A DNA stretch of 64,000 nucleotides from JAIVJZ01 sp036386515 (GCA_036386515.1 DASVVO010000064.1:38597-102596); one strand, 5' to 3'. Positions 19,185-29,018 are shown, numbered from the stretch's first letter. Numbers and translations are program-made. The notes: generated from the letters alone by a model not told the origin.

Positions 19185-19292
19185 ATGTTAATGCAACCGA
19201 ACAGTTCCTATCGCTATTATCGCTATGACGGCTCGCTCTCCGCACGGAGGGATGAGGCGGCGAAGAACTGTCGGCGCGTGCTCATCAGGTAG
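19185..19292 (+). CDS. Candidate leader peptide with clustered Tyr codons (phhA leader)
   Basis: 35 codons from ATG 19185 (a second ATG is at 19191) to TAG 19290. Codons 9-14 read Tyr-Arg-Tyr-Tyr-Arg-Tyr (TAT CGC TAT TAT CGC TAT, 19209-19226). Four Tyr in six residues sits directly upstream of a terminator and of the gene for tyrosine synthesis from phenylalanine. The Shine-Dalgarno sequence is weak (only GAG close to the ATG). Translation is therefore an inference from codon clustering, position and the fit with the RNA pairings. Confidence 0.55.
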   Translation: MLMQPNSSYRYYRYDGSLSARRDEAAKNCRRVLIR

Positions 19293-19368
19293 CGCACACC
19301 GAGACGGATTCTTGAACCGGCCACTCGTCCCTTCCGCTACGGAAGGGACGAGTGGCCGGTTCTTTTTT
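19209..19368 (+). promoter_or_regulatory. Candidate tyrosine-responsive transcription attenuator of phhA
   Basis: Four pairing segments are visible. Segment 1 (19232-19242) can pair with segment 2 (19245-19256). Segment 2 can pair with segment 3 (19324-19336) over 12 bp with one bulged U and one G-U. Segments 3 and 4 form the terminator stem. A ribosome stalled on the Tyr codons ending at 19226 would cover segment 1, free segment 2 to bind segment 3, and so prevent termination. This is the logic of amino-acid attenuators, here predicted to raise hydroxylase expression when charged tRNA-Tyr is scarce. Confidence 0.5.
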
Positions 19369-19372
19369 ATTT
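19314..19372 (+). terminator. Strong intrinsic terminator upstream of phhA
   Basis: Perfect 23-bp stem: 19314-19336 pairs with 19340-19362 across the loop CTA, followed by TTTTTTATTT (19363-19372). It lies inside the leader, 36 bp before the phhA ATG, so it would stop transcription before the gene unless an alternative fold forms. Confidence 0.9.
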
Positions 19373-19407
19373 CGCCTTCAAGCTCACACGGCAATGGAGT
19401 TTCAAAC

Positions 19408-20316
19408 ATGATGCAGGAACAGCAGTTCTCACCAACCGTCGCTTCCGAACCTGCGGCGCACGATGCAACCGAAACCACTGTGCAGGATGCACCCGCCGCG
19501 CCGCCGACCGCGCGACGCGCCCACGTCAAACTCGACCGCGACCACCCCGGCTTTCGCGATCAGGCATACCGCGCGCGGCGCAACGAGATCGCCGAGATCG
19601 CTTTGCGTTATGAGCCGGGTTCGCCCATCCCCGATGCGCCCTACACGGAAGAGGAACATGAACTCTGGCGCATCGTCCGCGATGCGCTCAGGCCGCAACA
19701 TCACAGCCACGCCTGCGCCGAGTATCTGAAATGCGTGGAACGACTCGACCTCGCGTGCGACCGCATCCCGCAGTTGCGCGGGGTTTCGGAAAGGGTGCGG
19801 AAGCTCAGCGGTTTCCGGCTCGAACCCGTCGGCGGGTTGGTCGCGCCGCGCGTCTTTTTGGAGTCGCTGGCAAACGGCGTGTTCCTGTCAACGCAGTACA
19901 TCCGCCATCACTCGACGCCGCTCTACACGCCCGAGCCGGACGTGGTTCACGAACTGCTCGGCCATGCCGTGCTGCTCGCCAGTGAACCGATCGCCGAACT
20001 CAACCGGCTCGTCGGCGAAGCCGTCAGGCGGACAACCACGGAGGAGGCGTTGGAGCGGCTGGCGCGCGTGTACTGGTTCACCATCGAGTTCGGAGTTCTG
20101 CGCGAAGCGGGCGAGGTCAAAGCCTACGGCGCGGGGCTGGTGTCGTCGGCGGGAGAGTTGGAGGCGATGCGGCGCGCGGAACTGCGCCCGCTGGACTTGG
20201 AGGCGGCGGCGCGGCAGGAGTTCGACACCACCGATTACCAGCCGATCCTCTTTTGCGCCGACTCCTTCGAGAGCATGTATCAGAACTTGCGCGATTACCT
20301 GGCGCGCTGGCGTTGA
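19408..20316 (+). CDS. phhA: Phenylalanine-4-hydroxylase (aromatic amino acid hydroxylase)
   Basis: 302 aa from the ATG at 19408 (TGGAG 8 nt upstream). It has the Fe(II)-binding facial triad of the pterin-dependent hydroxylases: His181 and His186 in PDVVHELLGHAVLL, and Glu227 in YWFTIEFG. GAGLVSSAGEL follows, as in bacterial PhhA. The first ~35 residues are a low-complexity extension and there is no ACT regulatory domain, normal for bacterial forms. The enzyme converts phenylalanine to tyrosine using tetrahydropterin and O2. The leader with Tyr-codon peptide and terminator suggests control by tyrosine supply. Confidence 0.93.
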   Translation: MMQEQQFSPTVASEPAAHDATETTVQDAPAAPPTARRAHVKLDRDHPGFRDQAYRARRNEIAEIALRYEPGSPIPDAPYTEEEHELWRIVRDALRPQHHSHACAEYLKCVERLDLACDRIPQLRGVSERVRKLSGFRLEPVGGLVAPRVFLESLANGVFLSTQYIRHHSTPLYTPEPDVVHELLGHAVLLASEPIAELNRLVGEAVRRTTTEEALERLARVYWFTIEFGVLREAGEVKAYGAGLVSSAGELEAMRRAELRPLDLEAAARQEFDTTDYQPILFCADSFESMYQNLRDYLARWR

Positions 20317-20339
20317 ACTCGCGGCGCAATTCCGGCGAG

Positions 20340-21104
20340 CTACTTTTTGAGGAAGCGCGCGATCCCTTGTTGGCAGTCTTCGGTCATGCGGGCGATGGCG
20401 TTGAGGTCTGCGCCGGATTGGAGCGCGGCGTCGAAGGTCATGCCGTCCATGTGATAGAGCAGGCGTTTGGTGAGCATCACGGCGGAACGACTCACGCGCT
20501 CGAAGCCCGCGATGTAGCGTTCGACTTCCGTCTCGAAATTCTCATCGTCGAAAACGTGATTGACGAGGCCGAAGGCGTGCGCCTCTTCCGCGCTGACCTC
20601 CGCGCCGCGCGTGATGAGTTCAAAGGCGCGTTTCTCCGAAACGTTGCGACGCAAAATCGCCATCACCATCGCGGGCACAAACCCGATCTTCACTTCCGGG
20701 TAGCCGAAGCGCGCCGAACGCGTGGCGACGACGAGGTCGCAAGCCGTTGCCAGGCCGCACCCTCCCGCCAGAGCGCGACCGCGCACGGCGGCCACCACCG
20801 GCACGCGCACGCGCCTGATCAACGCGAATAATTCCGCGAGCGACTGCGCATCTTCGAGGTTTTCCGTGATCGAACTTTCGGAAATTTTTTGAAGCGCGGA
20901 GAGGTCTGCGCCGGAGCAGAAGTCCGCGCCCGCGCCCGTCAGGACGACGACGCGCACGGCGTCGCTCGCGTCGGCGCGGCGCAGCGCATCTTTCAGTTCG
21001 CCGATGAGCGCGTCGTTCAGGGCGTTGCGCTTCTCGGGACGGTTGAGCGTGAGCAGGGCAACCGCGCCTTCCACGGTGTAGATCAGTTGTGATGGCTCGT
21101 TCAT
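20340..21104 (-). CDS. Enoyl-CoA hydratase/isomerase family protein
   Basis: 254 aa from the ATG at 21104. It has crotonase-fold motifs: LNRPEKRNALND, oxyanion segments FCSGADL and VRGRALAGGCGLATACD, and a full-length C-terminus ending DCQQGIARFLKK. The position after FGYPEVKIGFVPA carries Ala where many hydratases have catalytic Glu, so the exact reaction (hydratase, isomerase, AUH-like 3-methylglutaconyl-CoA hydratase) is open. It is last in a leftward set with AtuA and acyl-CoA carboxylase genes, fitting terpenoid or branched-chain acyl-CoA breakdown. Confidence 0.87.
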   Translation of the reverse strand: MNEPSQLIYTVEGAVALLTLNRPEKRNALNDALIGELKDALRRADASDAVRVVVLTGAGADFCSGADLSALQKISESSITENLEDAQSLAELFALIRRVRVPVVAAVRGRALAGGCGLATACDLVVATRSARFGYPEVKIGFVPAMVMAILRRNVSEKRAFELITRGAEVSAEEAHAFGLVNHVFDDENFETEVERYIAGFERVSRSAVMLTKRLLYHMDGMTFDAALQSGADLNAIARMTEDCQQGIARFLKK

Positions 21105-21209
21105 GTTCTTTCCGTGAGGGCGGCCGCCAAACTCCGGCATACTTTCACGGCCGACCCGGTCAAAGCTCCTTGCAAGCGCGGCGCGGGCAGGCTCTGCGCC
21201 CGGCGGCTT

Positions 21210-22124
21210 TTACGATTCGAGAAAATTGAGGAGCGCGGCGTTGACCTCCGCGGGCGATTCCTGTTGCACCCAGTGATTGCTGTGTGCGAGCCGGAGTTCG
21301 CGGTAGGGCGCATCGACGTGCTTGCCGACATCGCGCACGGTTTCCGGCCTGATGGCGAAATCGCGTTCGCCATAGATGAACAGGGTGGGGACGCGGATGC
21401 GCGCGTGCCCGTCCTGCGCCGCGCCGGGCGAGCGCGTGAGATTCGCGAAGACGTTGGCGCGGTAGTAATTGAGAGCGGCGGTGAGGGCGGTGGTGTTCGT
21501 CCGCTCGCTTTTTTGCCGGAGCGCGTTTTTATAGACGGCGAGGTCGGCATCGTTGAACGTGCCGGGGCGCGAAGTCTTTTTGAACATGCGGTCGAGCGCG
21601 GCGAAATCGCCCGCGCCCATCTGCCATTCGGGCAGGAACGGAAGCTGGAAGAAAAGCATGTACCAACTGCTCAAGGCTTGCTTGACGCTCATGTTGGCGA
21701 GCCACACGGGCAGCGGCGGCACTTGCAGCGAAGCCACCTTCCACACGCGCTCCGGGTGACGCGCGGCCACCGCCCACGCCACGGCCGCGCCCCAATCGTG
21801 CCCGACGACGGCTGCCTCGCGCGCGCCGAAATGATCCATGAGGCCGAGCGCGTCGCCGACCAACTTCTCCATCCGGTAGTCCGCCACGCGCGCGGGCTTG
21901 TCGCTCAGGTTGTAGCCGCGCAGGTCGGGCGCGACGACGTGGAAGCGTTCACCGAGCGCGGTCAATTGATGCCGCCACGAATACCAGCATTCGGGAAACC
22001 CGTGCAGCAACAACACCAGCCGCTCACCCCGCCGCCCGCACTCCGCGTAATGCAGGCGCACGTCGCCCACTTGCGCGTAGTCGTGGCGCACGCCGGAAAT
22101 GTTGCTGTCGGATTCGCGGCTCAT
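21210..22124 (-). CDS. Alpha/beta hydrolase, epoxide hydrolase-like
   Basis: 304 aa. The oxyanion motif HGFPECWYSWRHQ (about 40-52) and nucleophile motif GHDWGAAVAW (about Asp109) are typical of soluble epoxide hydrolases and haloalkane dehalogenases. A catalytic His is in HSNHWVQQE near the C-terminus. HGFPE points to the epoxide hydrolase side. It is probably cytosolic, with no signal peptide. It lies between the enoyl-CoA hydratase and the AtuA C-terminal-domain gene on the same strand; the substrate is unknown. Confidence 0.87.
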   Translation of the reverse strand: MSRESDSNISGVRHDYAQVGDVRLHYAECGRRGERLVLLLHGFPECWYSWRHQLTALGERFHVVAPDLRGYNLSDKPARVADYRMEKLVGDALGLMDHFGAREAAVVGHDWGAAVAWAVAARHPERVWKVASLQVPPLPVWLANMSVKQALSSWYMLFFQLPFLPEWQMGAGDFAALDRMFKKTSRPGTFNDADLAVYKNALRQKSERTNTTALTAALNYYRANVFANLTRSPGAAQDGHARIRVPTLFIYGERDFAIRPETVRDVGKHVDAPYRELRLAHSNHWVQQESPAEVNAALLNFLES

Positions 22125-22134
22125 GTTTCTTTAA

Positions 22135-22240
22135 GAGTGATGAGTGATGGGTGATGGGTGATGGGTAACAAAGACTACTTGCTTTTACCTATCACCTATT
22201 ATCTATCACTTATCACCTATTATCTATCACTTATCACCTA
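22135..22240. repeat. Tandem-word hairpin element (word GTGATGG/GTGATAA)
   Basis: The left arm (22135-22170) is a run of GTGATGGGTGATGG. The right arm (22187-22240) is a run of ATCACCTATTATCTATCACT. The core contains TACTTGCTTTT, the complement of AAAAGCAAGTA seen in sister elements. The right arm supplies the TGA stop of the AtuA C-domain gene at 22234. Confidence 0.87.
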
Positions 22241-22581
22241 TCCAGTCCGAGCGCGCGGGCTTCTGCGTCGGGCACGTCGATAAACATGCGCAGCAGGGCG
22301 GTGGAGAAGGTCTTGCCCTGCGCATCGGTCATCAGGGAGAGCGTGCCGCCGCCGCCGAGCGATTCGTGCAGCAGGAAATTGAGCGCGCCGAGGTTAGCCA
22401 ACTCGAAGCGTTCCACTTTGCCCCGGCAGATGCCCTCGAAATGTTCTTTGACGCGCTCCGCCGTCACTTCGCGGACGAGCAACGGGTAGTAGTCTTCGCT
22501 GAGGGCGATGAGGCCGACGTTGGCCGTGTCGCCTTTGTCGCCGGAGCGCGCGTGCGCGAGTTTGATCAGTTGAATTTTCAT
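22234..22581 (-). CDS. AtuA-like C-terminal (ferredoxin-fold) domain protein
   Basis: 115 aa: MKIQLIKLAHARSGDKGDTA at the start, then SLGGGGTLSLMTDAQGK. This small domain is normally the C-terminal part of AtuA-type proteins or stands alone next to them. Its partner AtuA gene is at 23202-24569, with a Nudix gene in between. The last two codons and stop (AGG TGA) are drawn from the flanking tandem repeat. It starts 3 bp after the Nudix stop, so they are co-transcribed. Confidence 0.85.
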   Translation of the reverse strand: MKIQLIKLAHARSGDKGDTANVGLIALSEDYYPLLVREVTAERVKEHFEGICRGKVERFELANLGALNFLLHESLGGGGTLSLMTDAQGKTFSTALLRMFIDVPDAEARALGLDR

Positions 22582-22584
22582 AAC

Positions 22585-23205
22585 TTAAACGGCGGGCGCG
22601 AGTCCCGCCTGGTGCAGCGCGAGCCAGTGGAAGCCGACGACGACGAGCGCGTGATTGATCGAGCCGTCCGCGATGAGCCGCGGGATGTCCGCGAGCGGGA
22701 CGAGCCGCACCACTGTATGCTCGGTGCTCTCGATCACAGGCTTTTGCCGCAAGCTCACATCGCGCGCGAGAAACGTGTGTATCCAGTTGTTGTGAATCGC
22801 CGGGTTGGGGCGAACCTTGCCCAGACTGACCACTTCGCGCGTGACCGCGTAGCCCGTCTCTTCCAGCATCTCGCGCGCGGCCGCCGCCTGCGGCGACTCG
22901 CCCGCATCGACCATCCCGCCCGGAATTTCGAGCGTCACCTCTTCCGAGCCATGCCGGTATTGTTCGATCATCACCACCTCGTCGGCAGCCGTCAGCGGGA
23001 TGATGTTGATCCAGTCGCCGGATTCGAGGACGAAGAAGTCGTGCTCGCTGCCCCGGTGCGGGCTGACGCTCACGTCGCGCCGCACGCGGAAGACGCGACA
23101 ATCGGCGATGATCTCCGAAGCGCGTCGCCGCCACGAGAGCGAGCGCGCTGCGCCCTCCGGCGCGTCCGTGGCTACCCCCTGCGGCGCGTCCGTGTCCGCG
23201 CTCAC
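22585..23205 (-). CDS. Nudix hydrolase
   Basis: 206 aa from a GTG start at 23205 whose last two bases overlap the AtuA TGA stop (GTGA), implying translational coupling. The Nudix box is complete at about 96-118: GGMVDAGESPQ then REMLEETGY, matching GX5EX7REUXEEXGU. VRPNPAIHNNWIHTFLA resembles the ADP-ribose pyrophosphatase-like subgroup. The role next to AtuA is unknown: perhaps clearing a CoA- or ADP-containing side product (inference). The first ~25 residues are Asp/Ala-rich and unconserved in look. Confidence 0.88.
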   Translation of the reverse strand: MSADTDAPQGVATDAPEGAARSLSWRRRASEIIADCRVFRVRRDVSVSPHRGSEHDFFVLESGDWINIIPLTAADEVVMIEQYRHGSEEVTLEIPGGMVDAGESPQAAAAREMLEETGYAVTREVVSLGKVRPNPAIHNNWIHTFLARDVSLRQKPVIESTEHTVVRLVPLADIPRLIADGSINHALVVVGFHWLALHQAGLAPAV

Positions 23206-24569
23206 GCTTCCGTCACCTCGACGCGGGCTTCGATCTCCGTCTTCGGAATCAGCGCAGGCCAATAAGCGACGATCTCTTCCACCTTCGGCCGCCCGCCCGC
23301 GAAACCCGTCACGCCCGGCGGCCCCGTAAGGATGAGCGGCGCGATCTCTTTCGTGAAGCGTTCGACCGACGCGCGATCCGCGCCGCGCACGCCGACGCGC
23401 AGCTGCACTTCGGGAAGGTCGGCCGACGGCTCTCCGGCGAGCCGCCCGTGCGTCGCGTTCGCGCCGACGAACTCCGTCAGGATGTGATCGAAGCGCAGGC
23501 CGAGGCGTTCGAGCCGCGCCCGCAAAATCACGTCCGCCGCACGCGCCTTCGCGTAAGCGTCCGGCCACGAATAGACGAGCGTGCCGACGGCCTTGTAGCC
23601 CGCCGAGTAACTGATCGAGACTTTCAAAAACTCCGTCGCCGGTCGTCCCTTGATGCCGTGGACGCGCACGCGATTGCGCCCCGCCTCTTCGAGCCGGATC
23701 GAAGTGAAATCGGCGACGCAATCGGGCGTGATGTATTCGTGCGGGTCGCCCATCTCGTAAACGAGTTGTTCTTTGATGGAAGGGATCGAGACGATGCCGC
23801 CCGTGCCCTCGTGCTTCGTGACGACGAACGTGCCGTCGGGCGCGGCCTCGACGATGGGAAAGCCGACGTTCGCGAGGTCGGGGATCGACTGCCAATCGTA
23901 CTGGCAGTTGCCGCCCGAAGCCTGTGCGCCGCACTCGATGATGTGGCCGGCGATGGTTCCGGCCGAGAGCCTGTCCCAGTCGTCGGCCTGCCAGCCGAAC
24001 TCGTGTATGACGGGCGCGAGCGTCAGCCCCGTATCGGTCGCGCGCCCGGTGATGACGACCTGCGCGCCGCCGTTCAAAGCCTCGACCATCGGCCACGCGC
24101 CGAGATAGACGTTCGCGCTCTGGATCGCATCGCGCACCTGCGAAAGCGGCTCGCCCGTGTCCATGTTACGCAGTTCGATGCCGCGTTCAAGAAACTCGTC
24201 GAGCCGCCCCATGATGTCGTCGCCGGTCACAGTGCCGATGCGCAGCCGCCCGCCGAGACCGAGTTCGCGCGCCACGTCGCGCACCGCCTCGGCGCAGCCC
24301 ACCGGGTTCACGCCCCCGGCGTTCGCCGTCACGCGGATGTTCCGCTCCACGCAATCGGGCAGGATGTCGCGCATCAGCGGCACGAAGTCGCGCGCGTAAC
24401 CGGCGCGCGGGTCGCGTGCGCGTTGTTTCTGCATGATGGACATCGTGACTTCGGCCAGATAGTCGAGCATCAGGTAATCTATCTGCCCGCCTTTGACCTG
24501 CCGCACGGGGGCGTCGAGCATGTCGCCCCAGAAGCCCTGCCCGCTCGCAATGCGAATCTTCTCTTTCAT
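23202..24569 (-). CDS. atuA: AtuA-type acyclic terpene utilisation protein (DUF1446 family)
   Basis: 455 aa from the ATG at 24569. It begins KIRIASGQGFWGDMLDAP and has NAGGVNPVGCAE, ALNGGAQVVITGRATDTGL and GHIIECGAQASGGNC. These motifs are typical of the AtuA/DUF1446 family linked to acyclic terpene and related acyl-CoA catabolism. The molecular function is not established. In many proteins the C-terminal ~100-residue domain is fused; here it is encoded separately at 22234-22581. A carboxyltransferase gene lies upstream, as in atu clusters. Confidence 0.88.
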   Translation of the reverse strand: MKEKIRIASGQGFWGDMLDAPVRQVKGGQIDYLMLDYLAEVTMSIMQKQRARDPRAGYARDFVPLMRDILPDCVERNIRVTANAGGVNPVGCAEAVRDVARELGLGGRLRIGTVTGDDIMGRLDEFLERGIELRNMDTGEPLSQVRDAIQSANVYLGAWPMVEALNGGAQVVITGRATDTGLTLAPVIHEFGWQADDWDRLSAGTIAGHIIECGAQASGGNCQYDWQSIPDLANVGFPIVEAAPDGTFVVTKHEGTGGIVSIPSIKEQLVYEMGDPHEYITPDCVADFTSIRLEEAGRNRVRVHGIKGRPATEFLKVSISYSAGYKAVGTLVYSWPDAYAKARAADVILRARLERLGLRFDHILTEFVGANATHGRLAGEPSADLPEVQLRVGVRGADRASVERFTKEIAPLILTGPPGVTGFAGGRPKVEEIVAYWPALIPKTEIEARVEVTEA

Positions 24570-24584
24570 CTTTGATCCAGGAAA

Positions 24585-24654
24585 GGTTTCAGGTTTCAAG
24601 TTTCAGGTTTCAGGACTGAGGTTCTTCGGTCTTTAACTTGAAACCTGAAACTTA
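24585..24654. repeat. Tandem-word hairpin element (word GTTTCAG)
   Basis: The left arm 24585-24614 (GGTTTCAGGTTTCAAGTTTC) is inverted at 24635-24654 (AACTTGAAACCTGAAAC), with a 20-bp core. It lies just upstream of atuA and is directly joined to a second element with a different word. Confidence 0.83.
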
Positions 24655-24661
24655 CTTTACG

Positions 24662-24734
24662 GCGAAAAGTAAAAAGGTAAAAGTGAAAGCAAGAAGCAGT
24701 TCTCGCCTTTTGCCTTTTACCTTTTTACTTCGCC
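24662..24734. repeat. Tandem-word hairpin element (word AAAAGGTAAAAGT)
   Basis: GCGAAAAGTAAAAAGGTAAA (from 24662) is inverted at 24704-24734 (CCTTTTACCTTTTTACTTCG). The core GAAAGCAAGAAGCAGTTCTC shares the AAAGCA and AGCAGTT strings of other elements. It lies between atuA and the leftward secreted-protein gene. Confidence 0.83.
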
Positions 24735-24792
24735 CGACTTTAACCGCGCGGCGCGGCCGACGCGGTGACTACGACGACAACTACTACAACTA

Positions 24793-25482
24793 CTACTGCG
24801 ACCGCCCGTTGAAGGTGAACGGACGCGTCTCGCCGCTCACGCTCTGGATTCTCAAGGTGCGCCCACGATGCCACGCGCGGGTCGAGATGATGGTGGCGGG
24901 CAGCGTGTCGCCGAAGCGCATGGAGAGCGCGGTGTAGCCCGGCCAACTGCGCGCGCTGAGCGTGCCGCTCGCGGTCGCTGAACCGGCCGTGATCGAGAAC
25001 GTGTTGCCCGTGAGGGTCAACGTCGCTTCGCCCGTCATGCCACCCTCGGCGTAATTGATCGTGCCGGTGTAGGTGCCGGACAGATCGGCCACGTCGCCAA
25101 ACGTGCCCATGCCGGGCATGCTTCCGCTCTGCCCGCCGCCCGAGGTGTTCGTGTTGGTATCCTGCGGCATGGACGTGTCGCCCGCCATGTTCGTGTTGCC
25201 CGACGTATCGCCGGTGTTCGCGTTCGCGTCGGCGGGCGCCTGGACAATCGTGGTGGCGGCGTTGCGGCGTGCGCGACGACGCGCGCGGCGCGCTTGACGA
25301 CGGGCGCGGCGGCGTCCCCGGCTCCGGGTCATGCTGCCGCCGTTCGAGTTCTGCATCGTGGTGTCGCCGGTCGTGCCGCTGTTGCTGTTCTGCGCCGAGG
25401 CGGGCAAATCCGCGCCGATGAAAACAGCCGCGACGAACAGGACTAAGAGACAGAGCATTTTGCCTGTGATGGTTCTCTTCAT
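24793..25482 (-). CDS. Secreted protein with a polyarginine segment, unknown function
   Basis: 229 aa. A clear signal peptide (MKRTITGK, hydrophobic core, LPASAQ at about 31) is followed by an Asn/Ser/Gly linker. A highly basic segment of about 20 residues comes next (SRGRRRARRQARRARRRARR, near 54-73), then a Thr/Asn/Gly-rich linker and a C-terminal beta-type domain (GTYTGTINYAEGG ... SVSGETRPFTFNGRS). GAGG lies 5 nt upstream of the ATG. I do not know the family. The polycationic stretch in an exported protein suggests binding to a polyanion such as LPS, nucleic acid or polyphosphate (inference). Confidence 0.75.
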   Translation of the reverse strand: MKRTITGKMLCLLVLFVAAVFIGADLPASAQNSNSGTTGDTTMQNSNGGSMTRSRGRRRARRQARRARRRARRNAATTIVQAPADANANTGDTSGNTNMAGDTSMPQDTNTNTSGGGQSGSMPGMGTFGDVADLSGTYTGTINYAEGGMTGEATLTLTGNTFSITAGSATASGTLSARSWPGYTALSMRFGDTLPATIISTRAWHRGRTLRIQSVSGETRPFTFNGRSQ

Positions 25483-25831
25483 AGTGACCTCATCCTCCGT
25501 TGGAATATCGCGTCGCGCCTCGCTGTGGGGCGACGGCTAAGCGTTTTCGTAAGACGCCAATGCTACCAAAATTTTCTCCCCGTGTTCGGCTTCTCTCTCG
25601 CCTCAGCCGAACGCCGGGTATCGCCGTCAAAGAGCTTGTTGACCGGCGACCGCACCCGCACCCGCGCGCGTTGGTCGCTCGACGCGTTTCGCGTCCTCAT
25701 GGCCGGTTCGCGCGGGGGATGAAATAACTGTCCGGTTAAGCTGCTAACTTTGCCCGTAGTTTCTCACAAGATGAAACCCGTTGCACGAAAAATCGTGCGC
25801 GCCGGTGCGAGCGCGTGGAACTCTTTGTGCT
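25483..25831. other. Intergenic region between the carboxyltransferase and secreted-protein genes
   Basis: About 350 bp with no gene I can support. It should contain the end of the carboxyltransferase transcript and the promoter of the secreted-protein gene. A small GCACGA-AAAA-TCGTGC hairpin near 25782-25797 is the only local structure noticed. Confidence 0.4.
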
Positions 25832-27484
<1,653 letters not shown>

Positions 27485-27668
27485 CTTGACACGCGGCCAC
27501 GCGGGCGTGCGCCTGACAGGCGCAGCCCGGCGGCGTTTATTTCCTGCTTAAATTTTTGGTCGCCAAAGATGCCCCAACATAACATAGGAGCGCGACGCGA
27601 GACAACGCGCCTGTTATGCGGCGAGACGGGCAGCGGAAGGCATCGGGCGGGACGGAGTTTTTTTGTCC

Positions 27669-29018
27669 TTACGGAGTTTCCAGAATCTTTTTCAACAACG
27701 CGCCCGCATTGGCCTTCCCCGGCACGCCTTCGAGTATGCAGACGCGCGCCCCTTGTCGTTCCATGACGATCAGCCCCTCGCCCGTCGTGCGCCAGACGCG
27801 GCGCGTCTCGACGGGGACGCTGGCGCGCGTGTCGGCCACGGCGTCCTTGTAGCGAAGCCCGGTGCGTTTGACGTAGGCGTCGAAAAACTCGACGGCGTCC
27901 TGTTCGGTATCCCAGGCCGTGAGTTGGGCGAGCAAGACCTGGCGCGTGGCGCGATGTTCGTAGAGCGCGAAGCGGTCGCCGCTCCAACCGGCCGTGGCCT
28001 GCTGCGACTCTTTCTCCGCGCGCAGATACTCGTCGAGAATTTGGAAATAGCTCCACTCGCCGTTCACATCATAGTCGAGCCGCGCCCAGCCTTGGCCGAG
28101 CAGCCCGGCGAGGTCAGGCACGTTGAGCTTCACGGGCGCTTCGCGCGCGAAATATTTTTCGGGGTGCAGGATTTGCTCGGTTGACTGGGGCAGATTTTTG
28201 TAGGCTTCGGAGACGAGCGGCCAGCCGCCGCGCCGGTAAACCTGCGATGTCCACTCCATGCCCTGCTTGTAGGGAAAGATGAGCGAATCGCGCAGGACGC
28301 GCGGCGCGCGCTCGATCTTTTCGGAGGCCGCGCCCGCCGCGCCCATTGATTTCATCATCGCCGCGACGCGCTTCAAATCGCGCATCACGTAGAAGGTCAT
28401 GACGAGCGTGGCGTCGCCTTCGACGAGGGCGTGCGCGGCGAGTTCGGCGTCGGAGTCGCCTTTCGGCCAATCTTCCAGGCGGCGCAGGTTGAAGTGCTGG
28501 TCTTGGAGCGCGTGCGTGAGTTCGTGCGCGATGACGGGCTGCTGGCCGTCGAGGTCAATCCAGTCGGCGAGGTAAAACTCCTGCGTCTTCGGGTCGTAGT
28601 AGCCCGCCACCTGTTCGGTGAGCAGTTCGATGAGGAAGGAGCGCATCCGGAAGTTCGCGGGCACGAGTCCCAACTTCTTGAGCGCGAGTTCGCTCGCGTG
28701 GAGTTCGGCGGGCGTGGATTGTTCGTCGAGGTTGCGCACGAGCATGCGCTCGATCTCGGCGCGCGATTGCGCCCCGCTCTTGACCGGGCGCAGCACTTCA
28801 AGTTTCCTGATCTCGCCCGTCTCTTTCAAGACTTCGGCGGTGGCCGCCGCCACGCTCGCGCTGCGCGGGTTGACGGCCGCCGTGGCCGGTCTTTGCGGCG
28901 CGGCCACCTGTGCCGAGGCGCGCGGCGCACCCGCCGACCACAGACCCATCGTGAACTCGAACGCGACGACGAGGGCGAAACCCGCTCTCAACCAGCCCGA
29001 CTTGTTTCTCTTTGACAT
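27669..29018 (-). CDS. Secreted zinc-metalloprotease-like protein (HELTH)
   Basis: 449 aa. The N-terminal signal peptide ends near ASAQ (about 37). The gluzincin-type zinc motif HELTH at 165-169, in PVIAHELTHALQDQHF, is followed about 30 residues later by ALVEGDATLV, whose Glu could be the third zinc ligand. ELLTEQVAGYYDPKTQEFYL just before the motif fits metallopeptidase-like proteins of unknown function. It is probably periplasmic or extracellular. It stands alone on the minus strand, divergent from the thioesterase gene. Confidence 0.82.
   Translation of the reverse strand: MSKRNKSGWLRAGFALVVAFEFTMGLWSAGAPRASAQVAAPQRPATAAVNPRSASVAAATAEVLKETGEIRKLEVLRPVKSGAQSRAEIERMLVRNLDEQSTPAELHASELALKKLGLVPANFRMRSFLIELLTEQVAGYYDPKTQEFYLADWIDLDGQQPVIAHELTHALQDQHFNLRRLEDWPKGDSDAELAAHALVEGDATLVMTFYVMRDLKRVAAMMKSMGAAGAASEKIERAPRVLRDSLIFPYKQGMEWTSQVYRRGGWPLVSEAYKNLPQSTEQILHPEKYFAREAPVKLNVPDLAGLLGQGWARLDYDVNGEWSYFQILDEYLRAEKESQQATAGWSGDRFALYEHRATRQVLLAQLTAWDTEQDAVEFFDAYVKRTGLRYKDAVADTRASVPVETRRVWRTTGEGLIVMERQGARVCILEGVPGKANAGALLKKILETP

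Noticed and set aside
19185..19372. T-box riboswitch in front of phhA
   Set aside because: No T-box sequence complementary to the tRNA acceptor end was seen; the Tyr codons with alternative stems fit ribosome-mediated attenuation better.
24755..24795. Short trinucleotide run (GAC/AAC/TAC type) as a repeat or peptide gene
   Set aside because: Only about 35 bp with imperfect units; it is next to the stop of the secreted-protein gene and has no further support.
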